DNA of 64,000 bases from assembly GCA_023634235.1 (NCBI GenBank), contig JAMKCF010000003.1, forward strand, positions 6,166,958-6,230,957, written 5' to 3'. The DNA is from Pisaster brevispinus. Lineage: Eukaryota > Echinodermata > Asteroidea > Forcipulatida > Asteriidae. Positions 12,501 through 27,500 of the stretch are shown piece by piece. The position numbers were made by a program, and so were the translations under genes. The notes under the pieces were generated by a model. The model was not told the origin of the DNA and ran no database searches. It was given only the letters and a program-made list of their open reading frames with translations. Numbering within the stretch: the stretch's first letter is position 1; the number at the start of each line of letters is the position of its first letter.

Positions 12501-15500
12501 GAAACCAAATGGGTGCCCAGCTTGCTAACCATTCACATCCACAATCTTTGCAGGTACCGATTTACTCCTGTGGTTTGTGGTTGTGTGACTGTAAAGAGTG
12601 GGTTACAGTGTTCTACTTTCCATCCTTGTGTGTCAAAATCTGCTCATGAAACAGATGGGCTCATAGATCCGACTGGAATCGATGGAAAATAAACGTAAAT
12701 ACTGACTCTATGCACAAACAAACTGGGAAATTTTGGAAGGCTCAGTAATCCTACCTGTATATGCATCTTGATAACAGCTTTACCAATGAGTGTGGCACCG
12801 AAGAACGTCCAGAATGGAACGAGAAAGTGACCGCAGGTGATGCCGGCGAGGTCAAATAAAGGGTTAGGAATCTAAAGAACAAGAGAATAATACTTGTCAA
12901 CACTTGTTGGTTTGTATCTGTGCAAACATATCAAAGAATCTTCACATGCACATTAAGTGATTGCACAGCAAGGTATGGTCGACTCTCGTTAAAACAAGAT
13001 CACTGGGACTGGCCAATTATTTATAGCAGAAACGCTGTTACAAAAGGACAGCAATACAAAGAAACAAGAAGCAGAAATGAGATTTTGAGAAGTTTTTTAG
13101 TTGACTGCTTTTTGGAAAATTGGCCTCTCCTGGGTAAACTACAGAGGGCCCACTGTTGTGAACTCTTCATATTGCGATGGGAGCTTTGGGTTAATTTGAG
13201 GCCAGGTATACCCAAAAGATGACAATTAACATGATGGCACGATTTTACTTTTCACAAGATGTACATAGATTGCGATATACTTTTGGGTAATTGTCAAAGA
13301 CCAGTATCCTCACTTGGTGTATCCCAACATACGCATTTTAAAATAACAAACATGTGAAGATTTGGGCTCAATTGGTCATCTAAGTTACAAGAAAATAATG
13401 ATAGGAAAAAAACATAGAATTGTTTTGCTTTCAGATGCCTAGAAAGATTTCATGCCTGAAACCTTTCTCAGATTCAAATTTAGGGGTGAAAAATTACCTC
13501 TTTCTCTGAAACTCAAAGGGGTCGTTTCTAACAATGTTTTATAACATCAACAGCTCTCCAGTGCTCTTTACCAAGTAAGTTTTTATTGTCATTAACTTGT
13601 GGAGTAATTACCAAAAAAAGTACACCATGCCTTTTTCTTATTATGAATGAACAAAAAGATGCAACTCACAGATGCACAAGCTAGGATGCCAAAGAATCCA
13701 ACACGTTGTACCAGCTTCTGGATTCCAAGCTTCAAACGAGTCGCAAAGTCCTGTCAAAATAATACAGTCATTAATACGCCTCTCAATTGGTTCCCCACGT
13801 CATGCCAGACCCAAAGTTTAAACTACCAACGTTAGTTGCTTACATCAAAGGCACACAGCTTAGTCCTGTAAGTACAGCAGGCACTGTGCCTAGCTTCACA
13901 CCTATACAAAGCTTATACAACAAGCTTCAATACATTTAATAAATTGAAATTGAATCCAGCGTTTAAAAGTGCTATGAAATTGGCCCTGGAGCCTACGGAA
14001 CACTGGTGCCCAGGTCCTTTGAAAACACTGGTGTCTATGGAACACTGGTGCCCAAGGCCTATGGAACACTGGTGCCTCAGGCCTATGGAATACTGGTGCC
14101 TTGATCTGACATCTTTAATTGGGCATGTCAAATTTAAGAATTGTCTTTATTAAGGGTAATAAGGAATTCTTGTGTACTTCTTGGCTTGATGGATAGTTTT
14201 AACGCAAGTTGTTGAAATGTTTACATGTACTATATGTATACCTGTTCTTTAGGGTCTTCAGAAATGTGTTCCATGAAGGCTTCAAACTCTTCATAGTCTT
14301 CATTATCAGGTTCATATCCTGACAACCGAGCTGGAAAAGAGCAACGATAGAGAGCTTTATAAGCGGATAATATTTGAATGAAACTTTGAAATCTTCTACA
14401 CTCTTGTCTTGTCCTGTTGATTTTTGTTCTAAACCCCCCATCATAATACCGCTGTGTCAGTGCTAAAACACTCTACATGTACAAACGTACTTCCACAAAA
14501 TCAGTTACACACCAGTTTGAAAGAGGAAAAGCTTTATATCATTATGTCAGAGCCAAAACGTTGTATCTCCTAAATAGCACTAACGTTACCCATGAGCTTG
14601 AAATTGTCAAAACATACTATCTTGCTTAAAATGGCCAGGATGTACACGCAAAACAAGTACGCGCCGAGATACAATGTTTTCGCACAGAGAATTTTCGTGC
14701 GTGAGATTAACTTTTGCAAAAACGAGATGCAATTTTGCACTGACGAGATATCTTTCTTACAAATCACCAGGGACTAGCCAACGGGACCAATTAGCTTGTC
14801 ATTTTACTTGTCTACCAGTATTTTGACCAGGCCTTGAACTTCGCTCTCAAAGAGGCACGGCAATTTTCCACCGGTAAGGGGCACTTCTATGAGGAAAATG
14901 TAACTATGTATTGGAACTTTGCAAAGGGCACCACAGCAAAAGCACAGGGCACCACGGCAATTGCTGTGGGTGCCGTGGGTTGTTTCGAGGCCTGTTTGAC
15001 TAGTCCATATTTCATACTAAATAGGGAAGCTTTTTGACACTAGCCAGCCAGACCACTTGGAGAGCATTTTGACTGGTCCGCACATATTGTAACTAGCATT
15101 TGGCCAGCGGACCACTGTAAAGGGAGATGTGCCTCGAGATAATGGTGTTTTTGTACACACCCTCTCTTGTGTAACAAGCGACGTTATCACAAAATCCAGA
15201 CAACATTTTTACATTGACCAGTTATTACCATAGTTTTATGGTTAGAGTATGCTTGCTTCTTTAAGAACTGGGCTGCTTAGAGCTGCTTAAGCACAAAATG
15301 CAGCTACCAAAATTATGCTTACCTGATTAAGATTACCAGCCAAACGTCCATGTCACATGTACACTTTGTGACTGGTTTTCTGCTCATTTATTCTTAGCAT
15401 AAAATTGTTAAGCAATATTTTCTGCTTTAAGCTGGACCCTGGCATTGCTTAACATAAATGAAAAATTTGCACTTATGGAAGCATACACATCAACGCTTAT

Positions 15501-18500
15501 TGTAAGCTTATTTCATAGGTTAGCAAGGGTTTGTTAAACATTATTTGGTTTTACCCTTGCACCAATATGTGTAAAGCACTGCATACTCAGTACTTTCCCT
15601 CGAGTCCTGTGAAAAAAAAAACTGCGGGCATATATTACTCGCAGTTCGAATCTTATATTTAGCATCAGGTACCGCAACAACTTTTGCTTGTGCGATTACT
15701 AAACATTCTTCCCTTAGACAGCCAGCGCAAAAATTCAGCAAAATGTAAAATGATGTTTGGAATATTCAACTAATGTAAAATTACCAGCTTTTGCCATGAA
15801 GTATGGGGGTAGTTCACCCAGGGCAGTACCAGCTCCCTAAATCAAAACAAAAAGAAAATATTCATACACTTCAGTTTAGGACTTTGACAAAATTTGACAC
15901 AGCTACAATACATGTGAAGTATACGGTCAGGTTGGCATAGTGGTATCTTTCCTCGCCTTCTAACTCTGGGATCCCGGTTCGAATCCCATCGGGGGCACCG
16001 TGTGGATAGGGTTTTCAGTCCCTTCCCGATTGTCTGGGTTTTCCCTGGAATAAATTCTCTCTAAAACTGAAACTGAAACTTCCTTCTCGTCTTCTATCCA
16101 TGGGGCTTTTGGCTCGAATAAAGATGACATTTTCTAAGAGGCCTTGGCTTCACAACCAGAATAAATGAAATGAAATGAAATGAAAGAAGTACTCAAGGTC
16201 ATTAAGAATTACAAAACATTTTCAAAGGTCAAAAGGTTTAACAGATGTAATAACTGCATTTAAGGGGTTACGAAAATTATTTTTGGGCTAACCATGTTTA
16301 TTCTACACTGGTGTGCAATAAAGCACTGCATACTCTCCGAGTTCCTCTCCAAATAAAAGCAAAAACCCACAGGCTACATGTACTCAGGTAGGATTCGAAC
16401 CAAAGACCCCTGCCATTTCAGAGCAATTGTCTTATCATCTTAAATTTCTAAATAGTTTGGGGTTGAACAAAGAAAAATTGACCAGGGAGACCGCCACCAT
16501 AGGGTTAGGTAGCTCATTTGCTGGCACGTTAATCCAATGGTCATTGGTACAAGTCCCACTCTAGTCAATTATAGGGCTAGATAGCTCATTTGGTAGAGTG
16601 CTGGCACGTTTATCCAGAGGTCATTGCCTCGTTGGTTCAAGTCCTGCTCTAGTCAATAGGGCTAGTTAGCTCATTTGGTAGAGCACTGGCACGTTAATCT
16701 GGAGGTCATTGGTTCAAGTCCCACTCTAGTCAATCAGGCTAGATAGCTCTTTTGGTAAAGCGCTGGCACATTAATCCGAAGGTCACTGGTTCAAAGCCCA
16801 CTGTAGTCACCCCTCTTGTTCAACCCCAAATTGCTTACAATTATTATAGACCGTGATTGACATGCGTTTTCTGAGTGGAGTGTATATCTTCTTCACTTAC
16901 CCACATAAACGCTTCTAATCTGACTTTGCTAATAACAGTCCATATTGACATTGGGTACGTCAGCTGCGAATCAGGACACATAATTCTGAAATGAAATCAA
17001 AAACATCAACTACAACTTTTCAATGTAAATCGGTTCCGTGGCTAATGCAAAAGCTTTTGAAACATGTACATGGGTCTTCCATGAAGCTGAGGAATGCCTG
17101 GGTTTAGCCCAAACCCCAAATTAAAAAAAGATGTTCAAACAATTAGGTGTTGTCCTTCCCACACAAGAAAGATAGCAGATGTATACTAATTTCTTGAAGT
17201 GATAACAATAAGTTGTAATTTTTGGTAAAAAACAAGTGATTTTGTGTGGTGTCCGATGGCGAAAAGTAACATAAATTGTGTTTTAAGTTTTCTGAAAGCC
17301 AAAATATTGTCGTAAATTATTAAATAAATTTACAATACCTACTTATTTCTCTCTATGCAAAAAGTGAGAATAAATTAGTTTACTTAACAGTTAATAATAA
17401 TAATAATATACAGCTTTTTATTATTATTATTATTAACTGTTAAGTAAACTAATTTAACAGAGCCATAAAATTGGGCCCAGTTTACCAGTGCAGGGTTTGC
17501 CCTGGACTTTTTCAGTGACAAGCAAGGGGGACCAGTTAGCTTGTCACTTCACTAGTCCGCCAGCTTTTACACTGGTCCATGTTTTCTGATTCCCTTTCAA
17601 CACTATGGGACTAGTGGTTTGAAGCCATTACAAGCAATCAGTGGTTCACATGTTACACAAGCCAGCCAGTCTAGTTGGACAGAACTTTGGTTGGTCCTTG
17701 GCTGTTTTAAAACTGGCGTTTGGCCAGCGGACCACTCGACCCTTCCATGGCAAAACAGCCCAACTCGAAATTGTTTTGTTTTTACATCAGATCATTTCTG
17801 GGTAAATTGAGGGTGCTTTTTCCATTTCAAAGTTTAAAAGGCATACTCTGTATGGTTTCTGAATATACCATGTCCTATGTCAGCCTATTTTTACACTTTC
17901 ATCCTGTATTGTTTGGCAAAACAGCTTATCTCTGTACTTGCCTTTCTCAAAATGTCAATTTTTGATTTAGGCTGTTTTGCCAAGGAAGGGCCGCACTTTT
18001 AAAGGAGAACATTGCTAGTGCAGTCCTCAGTCCAACAGAATGAAACAAAACATGCAGTTGGAGTTTGAATGGTCTGGGGCTGGTTAAGGGTTAATATATG
18101 GAAGGGTTTAAAAGAGAATAAATTTTGAGTTGAAGTATGTCAAACTTACTCGTCGGGGTACGGTGGTTCAGGAAAGTCTACTGATTGACACTCAAAGGCA
18201 GCTAGGGTGACCGACGCTATATGAGGTCCCTGGAGAAAATACAGTTATACAGAATTATAAATAGGGTTTTGGACGTTTAACCCTCTAACTGTTTACCCAT
18301 AAACGTTGAAATCTTTTTCCAAATTTCCTTAACGGTTAAATGAAGCCAACTTTCCTTTCCTGTAAAAAACAAACCCCAGATGCTGTCCAGATAGAATGAT
18401 TGACATCGCTTTTGCTGGTGGAATGTGTCTTAATCTTTAATAATGCCCTTCAAATGTAATAGGTCATTTCACTCTTCCTTCAATATATTATACATTGCGC

Positions 18501-21500
18501 TTTGAAAATCTCCCCACTGTGGTTTGTGGTTCTGCAACTGTAAAAACTGGGTTACAGTGTTCTATTTTTAATTCTTGAAAATGTCTTGACATCTGCTCCT
18601 TTTACAGATGGGCTTAGTCCGAAATCGGTTAAATGAGTGACAGACGTAACAGTTTAACATGCCGGTGCTCCACCAGGGGTCGATTTCACAAAGCACTAAG
18701 ATTCATCTTAAGATGAGTTCTCAGTATTACCATAGTGATTTGTATTGTGACATCACACTTTGCTTAGCAATTAGGAGTGATTTGGAGTTAAGATCAATTT
18801 TAACTCTTTGTGAAATCGGCCACAACTGAGCTATCTAGCCCTACATGTATGGTAGTCTCCCTATTTTGTCAACATCGTTTTGCAGTGGAGACAGCCAATA
18901 AAGGGCTAGATAGCTCAGTTGGTAGAGCGCCAGCACGTTAAACTGTTAAAGGAAACTTGTGACGTCTGTCACTCGTTTAACCGATTTCGGACTATGAGCC
19001 CATCTGTGAAAAGTGCAGATGTCAACACACTTTCAAGAATTACAAAATAAAACACTGTAACCCAGTTCTTCCCAGTTGACACGTTAATCCGGAGGTCGTT
19101 GGTTCAAGTCTTGCTTGAGTCAATATTTGCTTTGTTCAACCCCATTTGGTGCATCCGTTTGTTGTATTTTCTGACTGCAATTTTAAAGGGAGGGTATACC
19201 TTTGGTAATTACTCAAAAAATTATTAATCCTAAAAAAACTTCCTTGGTAAAGAGAACTGGAGAGCTGCTGATGTTATAAAACATTGTTAGAAATGACTCC
19301 TTAGTAATGTAGTTTTAGAGAAGGAAGTAAATTTTCACCCCAAAATTTTAATCTGAGAAAGGCTTCAGGCATGAAGCTTTCTCAGGCATCTGAAAGCAAA
19401 CAATTCTATGCAGTAGCAAGGGTATTTTTCTTTCATTATCTTCTTGCAACTTTGATGACCAATTGAGCCCAAATCTTCATAGGTTTGTTAATTTATGCAT
19501 ATGTTGGGATACACCAAGTGAGGATACTGGTCTTTGACAATTACCCAAAGTATACCCTGCCTGAATTTCCATTTGATTTATTGATTGAAACTCACCAGAT
19601 AAAGCAGGAAAGTATGAAGTCCAGTTCCTAATCCCACTGAGGATAGAATACCAAGGCCCACCCAATACAGGCACCAGACTGCTTGCTTCCTAACACGCTG
19701 GACATACTGGAAAATTACCAAGGAAGAAAACAGTTAGTAAAACCCATCCAGGGTATCTGCACACTATAAAAAGTCAAATTCAAGACTTTTTAAAGACCAT
19801 TTTAATGCTACCCTAAACAAAATTTAAGACCAAAAGTACGAGAATAAAGCAAGGGAAACAGCTATACTCACTCACAATTTGTTACTTTTTTACATGCAGC
19901 ATAGTTCAGTCATTTACCAGCAGATAGGAATATTCATCACACGCTTCATCCATTTTTTAAGACCTTAAATAACTGAATTTAATAGTTTTTAAAAGGTCTT
20001 GAATTTTGACAGTTTAACTTTTTAAGGATCTACATAAACCCTGTCATCACTCAATAACTCTGAGAAAGAAGTAAAGGGTAAAGGGCAGTTCCACGGAAAT
20101 GTAAACCTCCATGCCAAAATTTCAAAATGGCATAAATGTGACAAATGATACATCATTTTAAAGCTTATTTTATGAATTTTATTGAAATATAATTTTTTAC
20201 TAAAAATATTCAGCAGCTTAACTGTTATTTTCAACTGAAAAAATACTTTAAAAATAGCGAAATTGGGTCAAAAATAATGTTTCGGAAAATTTATCAAAGT
20301 TTTTATTCTGAATGAATAGAGTTTCTTTTGGTTTTGTCACTGTTTGAAGTGTGCTATAGTTACTACACAATGATGGAAAAAAATTGTAATTTTTCTTTCA
20401 AAAAATTATGATATTCACTATATTAGGAAACTTACTTTTTCAATGTACGTCCGACACCAAAATGGTGGATTTTTTAATCTCCCTATTTCAACCTTGGGCA
20501 GAAAATGGTCAAATTTACTTTGCAAAGCACAATTGATACCCTCTATCCATACATGGAATTATGTCTTTAAAAAATCTTCTTAGCTGCACAAAATCTTGGT
20601 GTCGGACGTACATTTTTTTCGTACGTCCGACACCTGAACGTCCGACACCTCCAAAACATATATGGAAAGTATTGCTAATCGCTTCACTGTATTCAAACAA
20701 CACTCAAAGAGACAGCCACACTTGATAGTCAAACCTAGCCCACCTTGTGCTGTTATGGCTCTCTTCTAACATTGGTCTATCATTAGTCATTATTACAGAC
20801 AACTCTCTATATAGTATACACATGTATGTCTAAAACGCTAAGTTTTCAAAGTACAAGCAAGTCGTACCACTTTGATTGCAAATATTGCCCTCTTATCACA
20901 TAGGCCTATTTCTCCTACATGTACATATTTCACCTTATTCCTTACATTTGGGGAATTACTACACTGTATGATGGGGCTTACCAAGCGATTAATTCCTTTA
21001 TATAACAGTGTGACGTACATGTATGTACCCTAGTAAAAATTGTATGCTCAAATACGTGGCGACTGGGCAATGCCACCTTTGTATCGTGAATATCTTGCCG
21101 CTTGGATGACAGAAAAATCACAAATACACATTGTGCTGACGTCGCCCACTTTCTTGTTGTGTGCGCATGAACGCAGCATGCATGCCCTGCGTATGCACCT
21201 TGTGCAAAATAGTCACCCTGTGCATATGATTTGCGCAGTTCTGATTTTACTTAAAGTCTGGTGCCCAGACTTCTCAAGATCAACAGGCATTGTGACTTAA
21301 CCAAGATGGCAGCACCCAGTTGCCACTTATTTGAATGCATATTTTACAAGAGTTTTTTATTCGTCCTTTTCAAAAAACATATCCGGACAAACTAATTGTT
21401 ATCATAGTAATTCCACAAATGTTAGGAATAAGGTGAAGTACATGTACATGTACAATGTATGTACATGTATGTACATGTAGGAGCAATATGCAATGTTTAT

Positions 21501-24500
21501 AAGAGGGCGATATTTGCAATCAAAGTGATATGACTTGCTCATACTTTAAAAACTTGGCGTTTAAGACATGTATAAAGGGTGGGCTGTAATGGTGACTATG
21601 ATACTGATAGGACTGATGTTTATCCTACATTGTTAGGCTGTTGTAGCTCTAAAAAGGTGGGCTAAGCCCAACTCTACTTGGAAAACAGCCAAACAGTTTT
21701 CTGCTTCGTTTCAGTCATTTGCACAGATAATTCTTTTCTCCAACTGGCATGTGGGAAGAGCAATTTGATATAGAGCTCAGGTGGGTGCGGCCCTTCTTTA
21801 CAACTTCCCATGGCAGCATGGAAAGGGTGTTGTGGACAGATTTGGGGGAACTGTCAAATGCTTTGTTTGGCGTTACAATGTATGTTCAAAGTGGGACAGG
21901 CTCAGGCTGTGACACCAATGTCATTCTTCCAAGTAGCTGTAGACAGAAACCCAAATGTTTGCATCCACTTCATACCAAAAACTGTAATTGAACAGCATAA
22001 AACAATGCTGGGAAACCCACTGCTAACAAAACTTTTCCAGTACCCAACACTCATAAACTACTAGTGTGAAAACTAAGGGAAAGCTCTTCTTCTAGTAAGT
22101 CACTGTAAGTGATAGGCCTGCATCAGATTCAACACAGTATTCAGAGGTGAGAGTTCTAGAGGAAGAGGAAGATGCTGACTTCAATGACTCTCTGACTCAG
22201 TCAGACAGAACTTGTCACATAAACTTTAGGGACAAAAATGGAGGGGATTTTCATATTGGTGGCTGGGTAGCAGTACGATATTTTGGTCACACACTTAGTG
22301 TGGATGTTAAAGTGAATGTCATTGTCATGCGCAAGTCTGAGTCACTGGAAATAGCCAAAATGTGAAGATCACATATTTTGTGCCAGAAAAGATGTTCTTC
22401 AAAAGCTTGAGCCTCCAATTCTTTCTGGAAATAGGGGACAATTCACTGTGAAACACAAGTATTGTAAAAGTTTACGGCTTTTTACGTCCAAGATTCTTGC
22501 GTTAATTTTAATACATTTTCTTTAATTGCTACATGTACTGTAGCATACAAAGTATGTAGTTTGTGTTTGATCATTTCCAACTTATTACCTTGGACTGTTT
22601 ATATGAATGCTAGGCCACCAACCCCCTAAAAGTACAATTTTGAACTGATTGTTACCTACTTTTTAATGCAATTTCGTACAGGTACGTCCGACACTGTGAA
22701 ATGTACGTCCGACACCCATATATTAAAGGCCGTTTCTTAAATTTGAAATTTAAAAAACAAATGTCTTATGATTAAGTGTATTAACAGAGGTCTAATGAAT
22801 CCAAAAATAAGAAAAAGTTGCATCAAAGTTCAAACACATCACAGAGTTTGAAATACAAATAACGGTTTACAAAAAAAGGCGTTTCTCTGAGTACGTCCGA
22901 CACCATGGTGTTTCGGGCGAGTGGCTTCTACATTAAAAGATGTGGCTGGATAATTTCTTAATTAAATAACTTTAGTGACTACCTTATACCTCTATCCAGA
23001 ATAAAAAATCCTTTTATCTATAGCACTGTAATAATACACTCAGTTAAAGTGTCTGAAATGTACGTCCGACACCGTGGAACTGCCCTAAAACTTTACTTCT
23101 GGCATATGGTTATAAAATTATGTGAAAAAGAAGAGGTTTAAAAAAAATATAATTTATGGCTGGATGTTCAGAATGGTGAGTCCGAAACTGCAGTGTCAAT
23201 CGATTAGATTCATCCTAAACAAGGGTACAGGTCTAATTTCATAGAGCTGTAGGATTTTAAACTTTGCATGTTGGGAGTACAATCAGGTGAAGTTAGCAGT
23301 AACACCATGTGTAAATTTCTTTTGAGTAGTGGTTGATCTGAGAAGAACCGGTGGTTGTCAACCACCTCGTACAAAGCACCTCGAGACAGTTTTTGTAATA
23401 GTGCCCTCTCTCAAATCAAAATGGCCAATGTTTCCTTGACCGTACCAATGGCCATTTTCGAAGCCATAACTCTAAACTAATAGTGCCTCAAATAGTTCCT
23501 CAATATCCAGGTCGATTCAATCTTCCAATCACTTCCCTTAATAACCAACGCACCAACGTGCATACATCACAAAAGTGAGTATTGTTTTAATTACTGTGGA
23601 AGGTGATTTTATAGGGGGATTTGTTATTCCATGTAAATCACGTTTGGATTTGTTACATGTAAATGTTGTTGCCAAGACATACAGGCTATTATTAAACCTT
23701 AGTTTATGTAGGCCCATTCATTGCTTACATGTACATGTATAAGGTTGATTGTTACATGCCCAGTGTGAATTGATTGGGGTTAATTTGCATTTTTCTCTGT
23801 AGAACCTTCTGTTCAAACCGGTTCTTCTCAGAGCTGCCACTACTCAAAAAGAGATTTCAGGGATGAGAGTAATTGTTGTTAACAAAGTCTGAAACTACAT
23901 GTTGGATCCAAATTTTAGGACATAGGGCCTACTTGAAATGATGGCGTTTCTACCTTTTGGTAACCCCTAGGTAGGCTTTGGAAGTCAAATGGCTTTTAGG
24001 AACAGTGTCCTAAGCACTAGTGAAGTAGATCAAAGTGTCAGTCTTTAATTCTTTAAATTTTAATGTATGTGGAATGGAAAAATTAAAGTCATTTTTTTAT
24101 TCACCAGGATGACATAAAAAGTCTGAATTCAGACAAAAGTCTGAAAAATCTCATCCCTGAGAGTTACACATGGTGTCACCGCAAACCTCACCTGATTCAT
24201 AGATCTGCTTAAGCAGCAAAATATCAGGGTACTTCATGCCGTGAAATTATTAACAAGAGCTTACTACTTGATGTGACCCCTCAATGTGGTACAACACCAA
24301 AATGAAGGCTGCAAGTAGACTGGCACCAGCTACCTTCCTCCTGTTCAGCCATAACCTAATGTAGAGAGAAGACGGGGAAAGCACCATTAATGTAGCTAAG
24401 GCTTTTTGAACAATTATGTTTTACAATACCTGTAAAACATCGTCTGTATGCATTTTGTATATTCTCTGTTCTCTTGTATGAAGCCTTGAGCACCTTTTTG

Positions 24501-27500
24501 ATGGAGACATGCGCATTAATTATGATTATCATGATTGTTGTTAAGTACATGGCATACACACTGACAGAAAAGCATAGGAAAATACACACAATGTGCATCA
24601 AAACTCTCTCAGCTAAAGATAATGCTGGTACCAAGTTAACACAGCATACAAACCTATTGCATACACCATGTACAGTAGTGTCTAACATGTGTATTATTAG
24701 TTTTGGGGTTGAACAAAGAAACACTCTAGTCAATTTTTCTTTGTTTAACCCAAAGCCCCTCGCAGTTACATGTATCTGGCTTGTTCAAAATGGTTGGCAA
24801 CAGCTATGAATCGCGGATATTCGGATATTAGAAGTATATCGGCCCAGGCTTAATTGTTAGATGTTGCGCAATGGGCATAATTTTTATTATTATTCATTAG
24901 TCTGTTTTATTGTCACACATACTTTGCACTTTGGTAAATTGCGAGTCTAAAAAAATTAAAATACAAAAAAAACCCAGACGCACTAAACCCTGTGTACTGT
25001 AGGTAACACAATAACAAAAAACAACAGGCCTACATAACAAAACATTAAAATACAAAACAAAAAGACGCACTAAAACTATGTGTAGGTTACACAATAACAA
25101 ATAAACAATAGGCCTACGTAACACAGCAACAGTAAAAAGTAGCACCCCCAAAAAAAAATCCAATTAATCATTCAAGAAACGAACTGCACTGGGATAGAAA
25201 CTCTTGTGAGTACGACTACAATCAGCTCTGATTGATAACATTTATCTGTTCTCATCAAATCAAATAAATCATACACAATGTATAAGGGGCGGGGGCCTAA
25301 CATTGTCCTTGTACAACAAGTGATTAATGCTACTGTGCACCACTGCCAAGCCGTAAACTTGGACATGCCCAAATTCTAGTGGTCCAGGGCTCGAATTTGG
25401 AGGAAAAAAAATCCACATGACTGCAGGGCTTGTAGCTCAAAACTTTAACTGGACCAGAAATTGTTTGACAAGACCGAAACCAAAATGAGAAGAGCACTAT
25501 CTACACAGTTTCACATTTGAGCTGTTTTTGGAACAAGCACTCAGAAAATAATTATCTCATTTTTCTTATGGGTAATACTTATAGAATTGAAAGATATTTG
25601 TATTGATCAGTTTAAATTAAAAATGCAGTGAGGCGTTATTATTTAAAAACACAACACCGCCGCACTTGTGCGGTCATAAGTTTACTGGCCCGATGCTAAA
25701 ATTACTGGCCTCAGGCCTGCGGTCCAGTGTTAATTTCGAGCCTTGTGGTCAAGTGTATCATCTTACTACTGTACATGTATGTTGCAATAGCCATGTCTTA
25801 TTTCCCAATACAAAAGGTGTTCTTTTAAGTGTACAATGCCCATGATGGAAACCAGACTATTTGTGTCTGTCTGTGGGAGAACCACTGCTCAAATGTCATC
25901 TCTTTTTTTTTTGAGATGGATAAAATAGCGACATTTACACGTTGAAGTTTGTGCCAGGAATGAAACCCTGCTGTTTCACTTTCGCTTTCACTGCTCAATG
26001 AAGTGAGTAAAGCTTTGTAGATTAGTTGTGGAAATTGCAGCCCCATGTCCAATTGTCCATCGTGACTTGACAATTTATAAAATCAGTGTGCAGGGGACTC
26101 CTGCTGATGCAATGTAACTGTGGAATTACAAGTAATAAATGAACATGGCTGCTTTAAAATTCTTGAAAAGTCAAAAGTTTGTGATACATTCAGTCAGTTT
26201 GGGTCGGTACTGTACTGCTGACCAGCAAGACCGAATGGGGAAGACTTAGTCCTCTGTTTGTTTTCGTCTTCCATCTAGTTTGAATTAGTTTCTATTGTTT
26301 CTTTTTTCGTAAATATTCATGTGCATGGAGAATGGAGATCAAATACAATTTGTTTGTTCTGTAGTGGCTCGGCTCGGCCACGGACCTCCATGGTTTTACT
26401 TGATTTTCTTGTTTCTCTGTCTCACTGCCTGTGCATGTCATTAGGAACCATTGCCTACAAGCTCTGCTTCTTAAATGGATCCCTCTGCAGTGTCATACAC
26501 TGTATTTTACATTGTTCTCCCCATAGTGTTAGCCAGAGGGGGTGTCTGGGTGTCTTTTGGACGCCCTGTTTTAATTTTGGACACCCTGTTTTATCTGTCA
26601 TTTACATGTAAATGTATTGTATTGTGAAAAATTTGGACACCCTTATAAATTACCAAATCCTGGCTAAAACCCTGGTTCTCCCTTAACAGTGGTTCGCTAG
26701 CCTAATGCCAGTTAAAATACCTGAGGACCAGTCAAAACTCACTCCGAGTGGTCCGGCTGGCTAGTGATTGAAATGCATCCTTTTTCATTTAAAAAAAATG
26801 GACAATGAAAAAGGTTAAGGACTAGTGAAATGATACTGGTCCTGCTGTTTAGTCGCTAAAATAAGTTAAGGGCAAACCCTGTATTTGTTCCCATCTAGTT
26901 CTATAATGCACAGATGTATTCTTTGCATTGATCTCTTTAAAGTGACAATGTCATTTTTTGTTTTGTTTGATACTGTGGAAATTAAATGACCCTTGAACCT
27001 TGTCGCCGAATGTGAACTTGCGCGGACCATATACACATTATACATTACGTATACTTTTTGAGGCTTTTCATGGTATGTATATTCGGTTTACGGTAAGACC
27101 ATGTGTACATGTATATATATCTACTAGCTACATGTATGTAGATTTGTTCTTAGAGAACTAACTATGTCTTGCTTTTTTTGAGTCTCCTGACAATGACTAG
27201 AGCAAGCTAGTCGAAACGTTGAGACCAATTAAGAAATCACTCCGAGGCAGTGAAGTTAATAATGAGAAGTCCCCTCGATCCGATCCACTATTAAGCTAAA
27301 GTAGTAGTCCCGGCCGATTTCCTACCCTCCGCCCAGGTACATGTAGTAGCTAATAAGCTGGACAGTTCTTTTCAGAACTAAGTAGTCTCCCGAACGCTAA
27401 AGTAGTCTCTCGATTTCCTAAATCTACTCTGCGGCAGTAGAATAAAAGGCAGGACCTAGTTTTCTAAGAACAAATCTACATAGCTAGTAGATATACACAT

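Noticed and set aside
16490..16815. Genuine tRNA genes
   Set aside because: A and B boxes are present but the arms do not pair well and copies vary; fits SINE heads.
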